The notes under the pieces: generated by a model | What the model saw: only the letters and a program-made list of their open reading frames with translations | Database searches by the model: none | Told to the model about the DNA's origin: nothing | Position numbers and translations under genes: made by a program | Shown here: positions 35,698 through 47,452 of the stretch, one piece after another | Numbering within the stretch: the stretch's first letter is position 1 | Layout: each line of letters begins with the position of its first letter | Source: Turbatrix aceti | Taxonomy: Eukaryota > Nematoda > Chromadorea > Rhabditida > Panagrolaimidae | Assembly (NCBI GenBank): GCA_963969345.1 | Contig: OZ017768.1 | Span: forward strand, 3,744,718-3,808,717 | Length of the DNA: 64,000 bases | Direction of reading: 5' to 3'

Positions 35698-38080
35698 TCA
35701 CTCCTCACTGAGACGCTTCATGCCATCCAGGTAGTGGTCGTACAACGCCTTGGCCAGGTCATCCGCAGTCGGTGGTTTGCCGAGAGCGAGTGCGAGGCAG
35801 TCTGCGGACGGCAGCTCGCCACCGTAGGACTGTACTTTCTCCCAGAGAGCCCCTGCTTCGCTGTCGAAGGGATTTTTCCGGAAAAATCTGTTCCAGACGA
35901 GTGACGCACCTGCCTTGGCTACCAGGTAGGAGTAGTACTTGGCGCCGTAGGGCCCGGTGTGTGAGAACCTGTGCGGCCACGCGCAGTCGCCATTCCGGCC
36001 GAGTTCCGGGGTCGCGCGGGTGCCAATGAGTCGGTAGAGCTCAGTCGACGTCAACTTTCCCGCTGCCAGGGCCGGAGCAAATTCCGGGCCGTGGCTTTCG
36101 AGGTCGTAGAGCGCGTATCCAGCTTGCTGGAGCGTCTCTACGCCTGACAGGACCGAATTCGCAGCTGCCAGGGCCTCGGCGGAATCTTTCGGTATCGACC
36201 GGCCTGACGCGTCTTTGCAGACCTCAGTCAGGACCCTTGGATCCCGGAAGAAGAATTCCATGACGTTGGAAGGCACTTCTGACATGTCTGTCTGGCAGCG
36301 GGTGCCCGCAGTGTGCTGGTACCTCGTCCGGCCGAGGACCGAGTGCATAGCGTGGCCCATTTCGTGGAAGAACGTCTCAGCGGTCGGCAGCGATAGGCAG
36401 ACATTTCCGATATCAGGTGGGGTCTGGGATGTTGCAGAAATCGATATCAGCACAATGGGGTGCTGGTGGGAGCCGTCAGCGAGCTGTTTGTTGCACCGAA
36501 CTGTATAGTGACAGTTTCCGGTGATTTTTGAGGGTCTATCGTCGACGTCGATGTAAATCGTGCCGAGAAACTCGTTTTTCTTTGTCACATCCTGAAAAAA
36601 CACATTTTTTCTTATTTCCCCAATTCCCAAGCTAGGATAAACTCACAACTCTGACAACATTGCCATCCCAGAGTTCACCGGTCACCGGGAGCGAGACCTT
36701 GAAATTCACGCCGTACAAAATATTGGCAAGATTCTCAAAACCGGAAAGAAGGCTTTCAAAGTGGAAATATCGGGTGAGGTCTAGGCTGTCGCCGAAGACC
36801 TGTTGCCGGAAGAGCGCGCTGCCGTAGGTGAGGTCCCATTCGTTGACTTTGTCCCCGGTGATCGCCTTGTTTTCCTTCAGAGTTTGGCGGACCAGTTCCA
36901 GTTCGTAGGACGACGATGGTTGGAACGTCTGAAAATTTATAAATTAATAAAATCGTCAAAACCAATTTTCAACCCGAAAATAACGTTTTTTGCCAAAAAA
37001 ACATGGAAAAGTACAACATTTTCTTTAAAAATGCAATTACCCAAAATTTAGAAAAAAAACAACATTTTTCAGTTTTCTAACAAAAAAATGCGAATTTTAA
37101 AACCGGGTACCCAAAATTTCGGGCCTTTTGCAAAAAAAACTCAAAACAAACCTTAACAATCGCTTCAAGAAAAGTCTTGGCACTTTGATACGATCCAAGC
37201 ATGGTGAAAGCTTGCGAGCGGTCGGCAAAACTGCCAAATCCAGTCAATTTGGCCAGCTCATGCCTCGCGCCAATCAGCCGGCTTAGGTGATGCTCCTGGC
37301 TCTCAATCGGTTGGTAGTAGAGCCGGAATATCGTTTCCCGGAAAACCTGATCGCTGGATCGACAGAAAGGGCTATCGATGCGGGGCGGCAGCCCGTACCG
37401 CTGCTGGACGTCTGCCGGCACTTCAGCTGGCCTGTCCGTGTTCGTGACAAACTCCGTCGCTGCGTCGAAGATTTCATTTGACAAATCCACGAATTTAGAC
37501 CTCTAAAAATGCCATCAAATTCAAATAACATCAAATTTCCTCCAAAACAGTCTTACCTCACTGGCAGGCAGGTGAACACCCGATTGCTCAAAATCGCTGA
37601 TCAACAAATCCAGCGTGCGACGATCCACGTCGTCCAGCAGGTGTTTTTCCGTCTCCGCGGAAGCTTTGAGCGCCGCAAAGAGGTCAACGTTCGTGTTGAG
37701 TGTCTCGACGAGATTTGTATAGTGCCGCATGCTGTCGTTGGCGGCCTGTGCAAACGCCGTGCTCGGATGACTGTTGCGGACGCATTCCGTGAGATCGGCG
37801 GCCAGACAGATGCAATTTGAGAGGTCGTCGACGAGAGCGACGGTCAACCGCTTTTCTGGGGTTTTGTTGGCTACCACGGATTCCACGAGGTCGTATGCCT
37901 GCTCGGTGGCGACTTTTGCTTCCGCTTCGAAGGCTGACGGCGATGTGAGTGCCGGATTGCCGAAAAGGCCCTAAAAACATGCAAAAAAACGTAAAAAATA
38001 CCATAAAAGAGAAAAAATACCGTAGTCCTGGACGAATTCGCAAGTCGTTGCAGGAACCGTAACGTCGTGGGCAGCTTCAT
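35698..38080 (-). CDS. MIPEP: Mitochondrial intermediate peptidase (peptidase M3)
   Basis: Zinc metallopeptidase of the mitochondrial matrix that removes an octapeptide from some imported proteins after MPP cleavage. Five exons in transcript order (38080-38021, 37970-37557, 37502-37152, 36928-36647, 36591-35698), 666 residues, all introns in phase 0. Exon 1 encodes a targeting helix (MKLPTTLRFLQRLANSSRTT). GLFGNPALTSP and KLNTNVDLF-type sequence (ETLNTNVDLF) match MIP. The active site is FFHEMGHAMHS with the HExxH motif, followed by GRTRYQHTAGTRC and the third zinc ligand in PSNVMEFF. Length is close to the human enzyme. It lies 210 bases downstream of CSN6 on the same strand, possibly in one operon. 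Confidence 0.95.
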
Positions 38081-38289
38081 CGGGAGGCCCAAAATATTTT
38101 CCAGTCAAGACAAAACTTATTGTATTCGAAGAAAGTATTTTCAATTGAAAAAACAAACAAAAAACTTTCGTTTCAAGACCCTCGACACAAACATTATTTT
38201 ATCCCGTAACAAATCATAAATCACACACAGATCTCAAAAAAACCAAGACTTCAGTCACCGACTGATACTGACCACGGGAGAGAGGGTTT

Positions 38290-39405
38290 TCAAATCCGAC
38301 GTCCTACACCAGCATCGGAGTAGACGCGACTGTTCGTCATCTCAGCGACGGTTTGGAGATCGCCAAAGAGCGCAGCGAGACTCGAGCCGAGGAGAACCTG
38401 TTTCGTGGATTCGAGATTCGTGGCATCATCGGATGCGTCGCCATGGGCCTGCTGGTGGATGGCCTTGAATCGCAGGCAGAGCTTGTAAATTCCGGACAGA
38501 ATATCCTTATCGGGAGTCAGTGCCGCAGCCTGGACGTCGTGAACGTAGTTTTTGCACGCCCGGATGCGTTTGAGGAAATCTTCGAGCGAAGCGATGAGCG
38601 AGGCCACATTTTTTGCGGAAACGGTACGCGAGGTGTCGGAAGACGTCGAATGCGCCTGAATGTGGTCCAGGCTGATGAGTTCCGATGTTTCGCCCTCAAA
38701 TTTGAAATCAATGCGTCGACGGGTATCCGAGTGAGGCTTGTACTCAAGGACGGACAAAGACAGCTGAAATAAGGGGTTTTGAGTAACCCAAACTTCGGTG
38801 AACGACAAAACTCACGTTTCCACTGTCGTCCTTGTTGCTCAAAAACTTGTCAGCATCGAATCGAACGAGCATGGGATGTTCAATGAACTTGGCAAAAAGC
38901 GAGTTGATCGCCTTCTCGGTCTCGGCCTCGATTTCACGCGTGCTGTACCAGCCGAGAATCGTAATCCCAGGATGGACTTCGTTGACTGCAAATCACGAAA
39001 TTTACGACAAAATCAACCCCCAAAAAAAAGCCTACCAAGGTCGATTCTCTGTTTGAGTGCACTTTCGTTCAACCATCCGGGAGAATTGTTTTTATCGACG
39101 CTGTCGCGTGAAAAAAGAGGAAAAGCAGCCGAAATTATGATCTTGGTGCCGAGATGCTTGCCCGCGACGAGTCCGATCGCCTGAATCCCCGAAATTTAGC
39201 CTACAAACTTTTGGTTAGCCAAAAACATACCACGGGATCATTTTGGGCGACATTTTGAAGTTTCTAAAAAAATAAGGGTAAAAACATAAAAATTACTGAA
39301 AAAAATAGTAACCTCGATGTTGACTTTCTGCCTGACGTAGTGGTCAGCAATCGAGAGCATAGCGATCGGGTTGATCTCAGCGGTGGGATCTACTACCTCT
39401 GTCAT
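38290..39405 (-). CDS. CSN6: COP9 signalosome subunit 6 (MPN-domain protein)
   Basis: Non-catalytic MPN subunit of the COP9 signalosome, which removes NEDD8 from cullins. Five exons in transcript order (39405-39313, 39263-39231, 39180-39036, 38985-38816, 38763-38290), 304 residues. The MPN part shows INPIAMLSIADHYVR, VHPGITILGWYST and HPMLVRFDADKF; no H-x-H/S/D zinc set (JAMM) is present, as expected for CSN6 and eIF3f. The C-terminal half has LDHIQAHS and ends GVGRRI, matching the CSN6 pattern of a histidine-rich link and a final IGRRM-type end rather than eIF3f. Exon 2 is only 33 bases. Assignment to CSN6 over eIF3f rests on this C-terminal region. Confidence 0.88.
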
Positions 39406-39768
39406 CTTCTCAAACGATTATAAACGCGATTCGAAAGGCTAAAAAGTCAGACGGAAGCGCCGGGCGATTGCATAAGAACTTTTCAGGTCCGACATATTTT
39501 TTCCATGCGGGACCATATTTCAGAACATGCTTTTCTTTACTCTGTTTCACGAGTTTTTGAAGCAGTTGCCCTGAAAACTCGTCTTTTGGAACGCTTTTTG
39601 GTTCTTTGTTTCATCTTTTCACGTTTAAAAGTAAAGTCAAGGTTAGTTGAATGACAAGTTGTGAGATTTTGTAGTGTTTTACGTTTTTTTCTGACGCGAT
39701 GTTCACATAATTATGGAAACAGATGTTTTATTTGACTGCGAACGTTTCAGGCCTTTGGGTCCAGATAA
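39406..39768. other. Divergent promoter region between CSN6 and the RG-repeat protein gene
   Basis: About 360 bases between start codons of two divergent genes; probable bidirectional promoter. An upstream acceptor-like TTTCAG ends at 39750, 18 bases before the ATG at 39769. Confidence 0.45.
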
Positions 39769-42700
39769 ATGCCATCGCCGGATGCCGAGAATGGCGCCGA
39801 CGTGGCCCAGAGCTCTGCAGGAACGTCGTCGCAAACGCCGGTGGTGGTTAACGGCGTGCAGGAGGAGGAACGCAATGCGGTGTTATGTGAGTCATTTTGG
39901 GGAGATATTTTGTTTATTTTATTTTCTGGGGTTGAAAACAGGGCTTTTTGATCTGTCGTTTTTTTGGCCGGTCTGAATTTCAGGAGTGTTAAAAAATTTG
40001 TAAAACTTAAAAAATTAAAATATGTTTTTTAAAAAAAAAAGACCCTTGAGCCCAATAATAAACCTAATTTTCAGCGTCCTCGACTCCCCGGTTCTCCCGT
40101 AGTCTAACAGTCCAGATCGACGACCCTACCAACATCGTACCCGCCCCATCCGACAATGCAGACTCCCAGCCAGAATCCCAATCCCGTTTTGGTCCTTCGA
40201 CTGCCGATCGCATAACTTTCTGCATCAGAAATGCATCCCGGGCGTACAACTTTGCCAAGTCGGCTTCGATGCTCAAGGCGTCCTACGAGCAGCGGGAAGC
40301 GGTTGGTTTTCTTTAATTTTTTTCAAAAATTCTCAAACAACCCATTTTTTTCAGGAATGCGAAAAACTGCGGCAAAAATGCAACGATCAGGGCAAATACA
40401 TCTTTGAACTCCAGCAGTCCCTCATTCAGACCAAAAACGAAATGGATTCGGCGTTTTTGGAGAAATACCAGATCGAGAACAAGTTGAACAACCTCCAGAG
40501 ACAGTACGACCTCGTCCTGACCGAAGGGATGCGTAATGCGGTGAGTTGACGACAAATTTTGTTCCCGGATGTTTTTTTTGACTGTGTCGTTTTTTTAGCA
40601 AGCGTCCAAGTTTAATAAACAATGGGCCACCCAGATGAAAGATATCCAGGATAGCGTTACGCAGTTCAAATCCATGTACACCCAGCTGAATCAGAAGTAC
40701 AAATCTGTCGTCAACTACATCGTCGAACAAACCGAGCAACGCGACGAAGAAGTCACCGAAGCCTACGAAGATCGTGTCAGGCTGCGGAGACTTGCACTGG
40801 ATTTTGTCGTCTGGAAGAACAATGCCATTGATGTCGTGGAGCTTCTACGTGAGTTTTTCTTTGAACTGGGTGAAACAATTGAGACCTAAAATAGGCTCAA
40901 AAAATTACAATGTCGAAAAAAACACATCTTTTATGCTGAATCTACTTTTTTTATTAACAAAGTTTCAGAAAAAATTTATTTGGCAAAACAAATTTTTAAG
41001 GTATTTTTTCGTCCAAAATTTTTATATGGAGAAAAAAAAATTTAAAAATTAATTTAGGTTCGCTAAGACAAAAGTTTTTCCATTTTGAACAGCAAAAAAA
41101 ATTTGAAATGAAAAATTTGCGCAAAAATACATTTTAACATTTTATTGCTGAAATTACATTTTTTGTTAAAAAATCAGAGATAATTTAGTCGAACATTATT
41201 TTGAGGTTTTTTGTGCCAAAAAATTAAATCTAAACAATAATTTTTTTGTTAAAAAAAATTCCGACTGGGGTTTAAATTTTTATACCGGCGAAATTTTTAC
41301 CCCGAACTGTTTCAGTCTCCGAAGTCGAATCCAGAACCCCCAACCTCGGCCCAGAAATCCAAGAACGCGTCAACGAGCTCCGATCCGACGTCCCAGCTTC
41401 CCTGGCCTCAGTGACCACCGCTCCGCTTCGTCAGCCCACCCGAAAGATGCAAACCCTCCAACGTACCCGGAATCGTCTGCTCGTCGACGTCGCTCAGGAG
41501 GCCTCTGCCCGATTTGGCAACCCAACTGCTGGCAATGACAATGACGCTCCAGACAGGGGGTCTTCCCGCTCCAAAAGCCCTCAAAAGCGAGTCACCAGAT
41601 CCAGGGTATCGTCGATAACATCCGAAGCGGCATCCGTGCGGATTCTCAATGTGGCCATGTCCAAGCTCTCAAAGACCGCCCAGAAGGCCAAGAAAAGAGA
41701 AGAAGCTCAGCGGAAGCAGATGGAACCCGAAGTCGAGGATACGCCGCCTTCGACACCGTCGGCTCGAGGTCGTGGACGTGGACGAGGTCGGGGCCGTGGC
41801 AGAGGCGCAAGTCGTGGCCGAGGACGCGGAAGAGGTCGTGGTGGCGCGACACGGACACTCACGCCTCCGCCAGAGGTGGATTCGTCCGATGAATCCCAAA
41901 ACGAAAGTTTTGGACCACCGACGCCACGACCGTCACCGCCCAGGGAACCTGCACCTGAAACGACGACTCAGAATTCCTATATCGACGAATCGTCGTCTGA
42001 TTCTGACGACGATCTTCAGGATGTCCTGGAAGCTCAGTTGGACCAGCATTCTCCTCTCAAGGAAGTTTCTGGGCGAGCTGAATCAGTCAGGAAGACACCT
42101 GAGCGGCTGGAAATGATGGAAATTGCACCGGCAGCAGCGCATGTTCATAATATAGAGGTCAGTGATTCGTCGAGCGATGAAAGCGAAGCCGAAGAGGCAG
42201 AAGTGCCATCGCGGCTCGAGGAAGCGTCTGAATTGGACGAATCGGCGCCGATTGATGATTTGGCGCTGGATCTCGACGTTCAGATGTCTGATAACGTCGA
42301 CATTGACAATGGGGACGCTGCGGAGCCGATCGACACCCAACATTGTGGAAATGAGCAGGTCCTGCGGCCGAGCAGCAGCAAAGATGCCCCAGAAGCCCTA
42401 ATGTCGACCATGGACGCCGAAATCGTTGATGCATCGGTTCCAACCGGCAAAAATGATGATTCTGAGGGCGTTTTGGAATCGCCGACCAATGCTGACGATT
42501 CCGAAGCTGGGCAGTCTTCTTGTATTCTTGATGACGACGCTGAAGCTGCCAAATCGATCAGCAGCGATGACGACGACGCAGCTGAAATCGTTCTGCCAAC
42601 CGATGACGTTGTTGCCCGCAAAGACGAAGATTCCGCCATCAGGGAACCAACCAGCAACGTCGAGACCGTTGTGACCAGGGAGCCAGTGAGCAAAGATAAT

Positions 42701-45378
42701 TCCCTCGAAGCTGCTCGGCCGACAACGATGAACTCTATCCCTGAATGCCCAAACCCGGCGTCGAAGGTCGTTTCTCCGTCCAAAAGACGCATTCACGACG
42801 ACCTTTTCCTAAGCGAGAGTGAAGACGAGGATGTGCAATTCGCGGCGCCGACTGCTGTCAGTGATCGACCAAAACCAAGGATTATTGAGTCGTCGAGTTC
42901 AAGCGAGTCTTCGGATGATGAAGAAGAAACCAGCGCTTTTCCTGCACCTGCTTCTACCGGCTCACCTGTACATGCTGAAACTGAAGACGCCACCGTCGTC
43001 GGGGAGGCTGATGCACCTGTTGATACTTTTGAGGCCCCCGAAGCTCCAAGAGGCGCTTCACCTGAGGAAACGCCCGAAGCTCCAGGTGGTGCTTCACCTG
43101 AGAAAACCCCACGAGCTGCAGAAAATCACCTCACCTGAAAAAGTGTACTCGCAGCCGGACGTGACATTCGACCTGTCGACGAGTAGACTGGAAATCGACG
43201 ACGACGATGAAGATGCCGATGAACCGGATGTCGAGCCTCAAGCAGACCTGGAGGAAGAGGAAGTTCTGCCGTCTAGCAGCACGTCAGCACCACCAGCGCC
43301 TGAACTCAACTCCGCACTGAACATAACCGCCGATGTCGGCAGTCCCGCGCCGGTGATCGAAAAAGACAAGCCTGTCACTGAACTGGAAGACGTCGAACAG
43401 AACGAAGGAGACGACGAAGAAGACGAATCGCATGCCAACAACGACTTTTTGAATCCCTTCTCGTCGGCCATGTGCTTCGGTCATTTGGAGGCCTACAGCA
43501 GCAGCAGCAGCGACGAAGACGAACAACCCGCGCCGCAACCCCTGCCGCAGCCGGCTCCCGTCGAAAATCCGCCTGCACCTGCACCGGTAACAACGAAAAC
43601 AAGGTCTCAAAGGCTGATGAACGATCTCCGTCTCAGTGAAACCGAGGATGAAGCTGAATCGCCGACAAAGGTGACGGAGGTCTCCGAGGAAGGCAGCGCA
43701 GCAGTCACCTGCGAAGAAGTCCCCGGAAAAGCAGCCCCGAGCGTCGGCGAAACCTGCAGCGCCCAGAAAAGCTCCTCAGTTCGATATTCTGCGGCCGAAG
43801 AGTCCTGAAGCACCACCCGAGACGCCGGAAACCACGGAGACTCCTGCGACGACTTCAGAAAAGCAGTCAGAGCCTCCCGAACCTTCAACGTCATCTCCAG
43901 CGGCAGAAATCGCTGAACCAGCAGCTCCGGCGAAGACCAGCTTCCCGGCGGGTTTCAGAACTGTTCCAAAGGGCCAGCTGGGAAAAAAACAGGAAGAAGT
44001 CATCAAAAAACTGCTTTCTCCTTCCCGAAAGGCGTCTTTTTCCACGCCGACAAACGCTTCAATTTCTGCAACTTCGGAAGCGTCAACTTCGTCTGTCACT
44101 GCCGAAAAAACTGCCCCAGCGCCAAAAAAGAAACCAGTCGATGCCTCAGCTCCCACTCAACCAAAGCGCACCCGCCAACCCGCCCGTCCACAGCCGTCGA
44201 GAGCGTCGAAGAAGATCTTCAAGATGCTGGAAGTCCAAAAGAAGCGACTGACCGTCGTCTCGACCATCCAGGGCGACGAAGGATCGTCTACAGCGCCAAA
44301 GCTCCCTGCAAAACGCGCTCTGGTCTCGGACAGCACTCCATCCAGCTCCAGCGTGCCGCCGAAGAGGCCAAAGCTCACTGAAAGACCCCCGACAACGAGG
44401 ACGGCCCCGAGCAGCATCCAGGTGATCGCGCCTCAGCCGATGGGCCATAGAAGGGGCAGGAACGTCCAGCAACCGGTTGTCCAGCCGGTCGTTGTTACCG
44501 CTGCATCATCAATGGCGGGGGCAGCTGGTTCGGTATCGACGATCCACGGCCGAAAGACGACGTCCATCCGGGAGCAGCAGGAAGCCATGATGAAGCGGCA
44601 GTCGGATGTCATTGAACGGCTTCGGGCGGAGAAAGGTGCTAAGGTGAGTTGGGAATTCTTCAAAAATCGTTTTCACGTTTTTGGTGACAGTTTACCTACA
44701 CTTTTTATTGTCGAAGGCAATCGACACTATTTGTCATTTTTGGAAAAATAACATCAATTTTACCTAAATTTTTGTTCGTTTTTTCTGTTCAGAAAATTTA
44801 TCTTTGTTCGCGAACGAACTCGAACAAAGAAAATCTGTTCTCGAACGATCACGAACGCAAAAATTTGAATTTGTTCGCGAACGAACGCAAAATTTTTTTT
44901 GCAGCTTCTATTTTTTCTGTTCGTTTTCGTTTGCGAATAGTATTTTTCGTAAATTTATTTGTTTGCGTTCGTTCGCAAACAGAAATTATTTTCCAGGACG
45001 GTAAAAACGAACAAAAAACATAAAATTTACCCAGAAAAAATTGTAGGAGGACTGTTATCCAAAACTTGAAAGCATACTGCATTTTTCGTTTTTTTTACTC
45101 GGGAGCGCAATATTTTGCACAATTGATAAAAAATTAGTTCCATGTTTGTTTAAAAAAAAACAAAAAAAAAATCGAAAATTTCACATTTGTTTGATTATTC
45201 AAACAAAATTTTAAAAAATTGATTGTGTTCGTTCGCGAACAAAAAAAACGGGTGTTTGCACATTCCTGGAGGATCTCTGGAACGTGTTGAACTGATTTGT
45301 ACTCTTTTTCAGCCTTCGCAAACGTCAAACGCAAACGGGTCAGCGACGACTTCAAACGGTAAACCAGGCACCTCCTAG
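39769..45378 (+). CDS. Large coiled-coil, RG-repeat and acidic low-complexity protein (frame interrupted twice)
   Basis: Not recognised; likely nuclear. Exons 39769-39886, 40075-40301, 40355-40540, 40599-40848, 41316-44643 and 45313-45378, about 1,500 residues. Exons 2-4 encode coiled coil (ASMLKASYEQREAECEKLRQ onward). Exon 5 holds SKSPQKRVTRSR, a basic run, two Arg-Gly tracts at 41764-41853, then long Ser/Asp/Glu-rich disorder with SDSSSDESEAEE-type CK2 sites, SPEETP repeats, and a basic C-terminal stretch (KKIFKMLEVQKKRLT). Exon 5 stays open only if the frame moves by one base near 43105-43138 and again near 43675-43690: stops close each frame while the next continues with matching composition. 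These may be sequence errors or very short introns. Polyadenylation signal at 45421-45426. Confidence 0.75.
41764..41853 (+). repeat. Arg-Gly coding repeat
   Basis: Tandem CGTGGACGTGGACGAGGTC-like hexamers encode two RGRGRG tracts separated by GAS. Such tracts bind RNA or DNA and are arginine-methylation targets. The degenerate DNA repeat may be polymorphic. Confidence 0.8.
44674..44895. repeat. Fragment of a dispersed hAT-type element inside an intron
   Basis: This intron segment matches 59856-60060 over about 200 bases, sharing CACGTTTTTGGTG, GAAGGCAAT, TTTTTGGAAAAATAACATC, TACCTAAATTTTTGTTCG and AATTTATCTTTGTTCGCGAAC-type blocks. The further intron sequence to 45245 keeps TTCGCGAACGAAC pieces. 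No intact terminal repeats were found here. Confidence 0.6.
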
Positions 45379-45420
45379 TGCTCTGTAATTTTTCTGTGCT
45401 AGCAACTGCCTGTTGAGTTA

Positions 45421-45426
45421 AATAAA
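45421..45426 (+). terminator. Polyadenylation signal of the RG-repeat protein gene
   Basis: AATAAA 43 bases after the TAG stop. The converging gene's signal (complement of TTTATT at 45482-45487) lies 55 bases further on. Confidence 0.6.
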
Positions 45427-45522
45427 TTTTCAAATCCTGCAAAATATATTTTGCGCCGATTTTGTCAGGAATCAGGTACTATTTATTTACATAAATATGA
45501 ACATCCGGGAAGGGAAAAAAAC

Positions 45523-46953
45523 TCATCGAACGTGTAAGAAATCCAAGAAATTCTGGAGTATCTGCATGACAAAGTCCGCCTGCATCTCGCCGTTCGGCAG
45601 GGGCACGAGCTGGGCGTTCGGCAGCTTCAGCTCACCTGACACGTCCCCGATGACGACCGTGGGCATCGCGAAGGCCCTGAGCTTGTCAAAAGAGCTCTCA
45701 TCGAAGTCGAGAGCGACGAGGGCCTCGACGAAGCCGGACGTCGGCATGTCGTGCAGCCAGCCGGCGATCTCGTCCTGCGCGGTGGCATCGGTGAGGATGA
45801 TGAACTGGGGAGCGTCTTCGAGCATCGCGAGGATGGGTACTGTCGACGAAACTGCGAGCGCGGGTTCGTCTCTGATTTGACGGACGTCGAGCAGAACGAC
45901 CCGGTGACCCGTGGCCGCGAGCATCTGTACAATCGACGGACGATCTGCTGTGTATTGTTCGGCGTCCGCGGTGACAATGCATACTGCGCCACGCTTTTTG
46001 ATGGAAAACGGTGGAAGGGATACTGAGTATGTCAGAGCGTGGCCGTCTGAAGAAGAAAAAAGTTGATGGACAAATTAGCTTTTACGAAAATTATAGAAAT
46101 TCTTCATGCAATTTTGCCAAAAAAGTTGTTTTTATTATGCAAAGTTTTTACCGGAAAATTCACCTGCATAAGACATGATCTGGCAGAGTTACGACCGCTT
46201 AAAATCGCGTTTCTGCCATTTTTGACAATTTTTGGAACGTTGTAGCTAGAAAACTATGGCATTTCCATATCCAGGGTACATATTTATCGACGTAATTTTT
46301 GATGAAGAATCCGGGGAAAACATAAAAATATAAAGTTATCACCTTGAAAAATGCCGAAAATTGCATTTAAAAAAGATCCACAATGACAACATTTTTTTCG
46401 GCATTTTCAACGTAATAACCCTAAATTTTTTGTCTGATTCTTCATCGGAAATTACGTCAATCAATAGGTATCCTGGTTTTGGAAATTCCATAGTTTTTCA
46501 GCTACAACGTTCCAAAAATCGTCAAAAATAGCAAAAACGCGAATTTCGGTAATCGTAGCGCTGCCAGGCAGCTAAATTTTACAGTAAAAACTTTTCATCG
46601 TAAATGCTACTACTTTTTTTTGCAATATTCCATTCCATGATGAATTGTTAAAAAATTAGATAACACCTACCGATGGTGATAGTCTTATTTTTGACAACAG
46701 CGTGCTTTCCATTGGCAATAATGTAAAAGTTCAGCTGCCTAGCACGCAGGTTGACGCCCTCAACGCTGGAGATGACCGGCCCAGGCTCCGGATACTTTGT
46801 TGTGAATTTCTTTGCCTGAACAGCAACAAAAATCCCAATCCCCAGGCAGCAAAAACAAAAAAGAGAACGCATAGCGAAGTCAGATCCGAGCAGAATGATA
46901 CGTTTCGTTTTTCGCTTTCCACTGGATCCCATTCCCTGAGGCGTCAATTGCAT
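45523..46953 (-). CDS. ABHD14-like membrane-anchored alpha/beta-hydrolase-fold protein, catalytic residues missing
   Basis: Two exons (46953-46671, 46046-45523), 268 residues. A basic N terminus (GSSGKRKTKR) leads to one transmembrane helix (SLFCFCCLGIGIFVAVQA), as in ABHD14A. After it come KTITIDGHALTYSVSLPP, AVCIVTADAEQY, IVQMLAATGHRVVLLDVRQI, PQFIILTDATAQ and a C-terminal ILQNFLDFL, in the order of ABHD14/CIB sequences. The expected oxyanion HG reads TA, the nucleophile position in the S-x-S-x-G elbow reads T-D-A-T-A, and the His region reads LPNGEMQ. All triad positions therefore look lost. The intron contains a large inverted repeat. Family call rests on motif order, not on search; any small alpha/beta hydrolase is possible. 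A start at the internal ATG (GMGSSG) is possible. Confidence 0.65.
46096..46649. repeat. Long imperfect palindrome (fold-back element) in intron
   Basis: Two arms of about 270 bases are reverse complements with roughly 75-80% identity by eye: TTTTTGGAACGTTGTAGCT (46226 region) against AGCTACAACGTTCCAAAAA (46500 region), and GACGTAATTTTTGATGAAGAATC against GATTCTTCATCGGAAATTACGTC. The centre near 46372-46395 has almost no spacer. It fills most of the 624-base intron of the ABHD14-like gene, and its right end lies about 20 bases from the splice donor. Confidence 0.75.
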
Positions 46954-47452
46954 CTTGGATACACGTCTTCTTCGATGATGCGGCGCAATCGCTGTGTGAA
47001 AGGAAGAAAGGGCGGTGTTCTTTTTAGTTCGCGATAATTAGGGATGCGCCGGGGGATGTTCTGGATCATGCATGCTCAACAGGTGTGCGCAACTCTGATC
47101 AAGTGCTGCTACATGAAATTTGACGCCCGGGTCGCTTATTATCCTATCCCTGCCCTTATTGTTGCAAGAATTACATATTTATCTTTTTTTGTTGCAAAAC
47201 CCATAAAAAATGGGTCTCCCAAAATTTCCGATCTGACAAAAATTTATTTTTCACAGCCGGTGGTCACCTGAAGAGCCCACCTGAGGGCTGGCTTTTTGCT
47301 CGCTCTATCCAATGCTGGTAGCTGCGTTGGTGATGTGTTCTCGCGGTCTAAGGACCCCCTCAAGTGGTGTCCACTCGTCTTTTCCCGGAAGTCATCATCC
47401 AAGTCCATCCGCGTCTGCATGACGGGGATTTTTTTCTAAAGTTGCTCGCATC
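46954..47452. other. Divergent intergenic region
   Basis: About 500 bases between divergent start codons; no gene seen. Probable promoters for both neighbours. Confidence 0.4.

Noticed and set aside
38290..39405. eIF3f instead of CSN6
   Set aside because: Both are MPN proteins with LGWY-type motifs; the C-terminal half with LDHIQAHS and the GVGRRI end fits CSN6 better.
41646..41899. Minus-strand open frames opposite the RG repeat
   Set aside because: Shadow of the GC-rich Arg-Gly coding repeat; no independent features.
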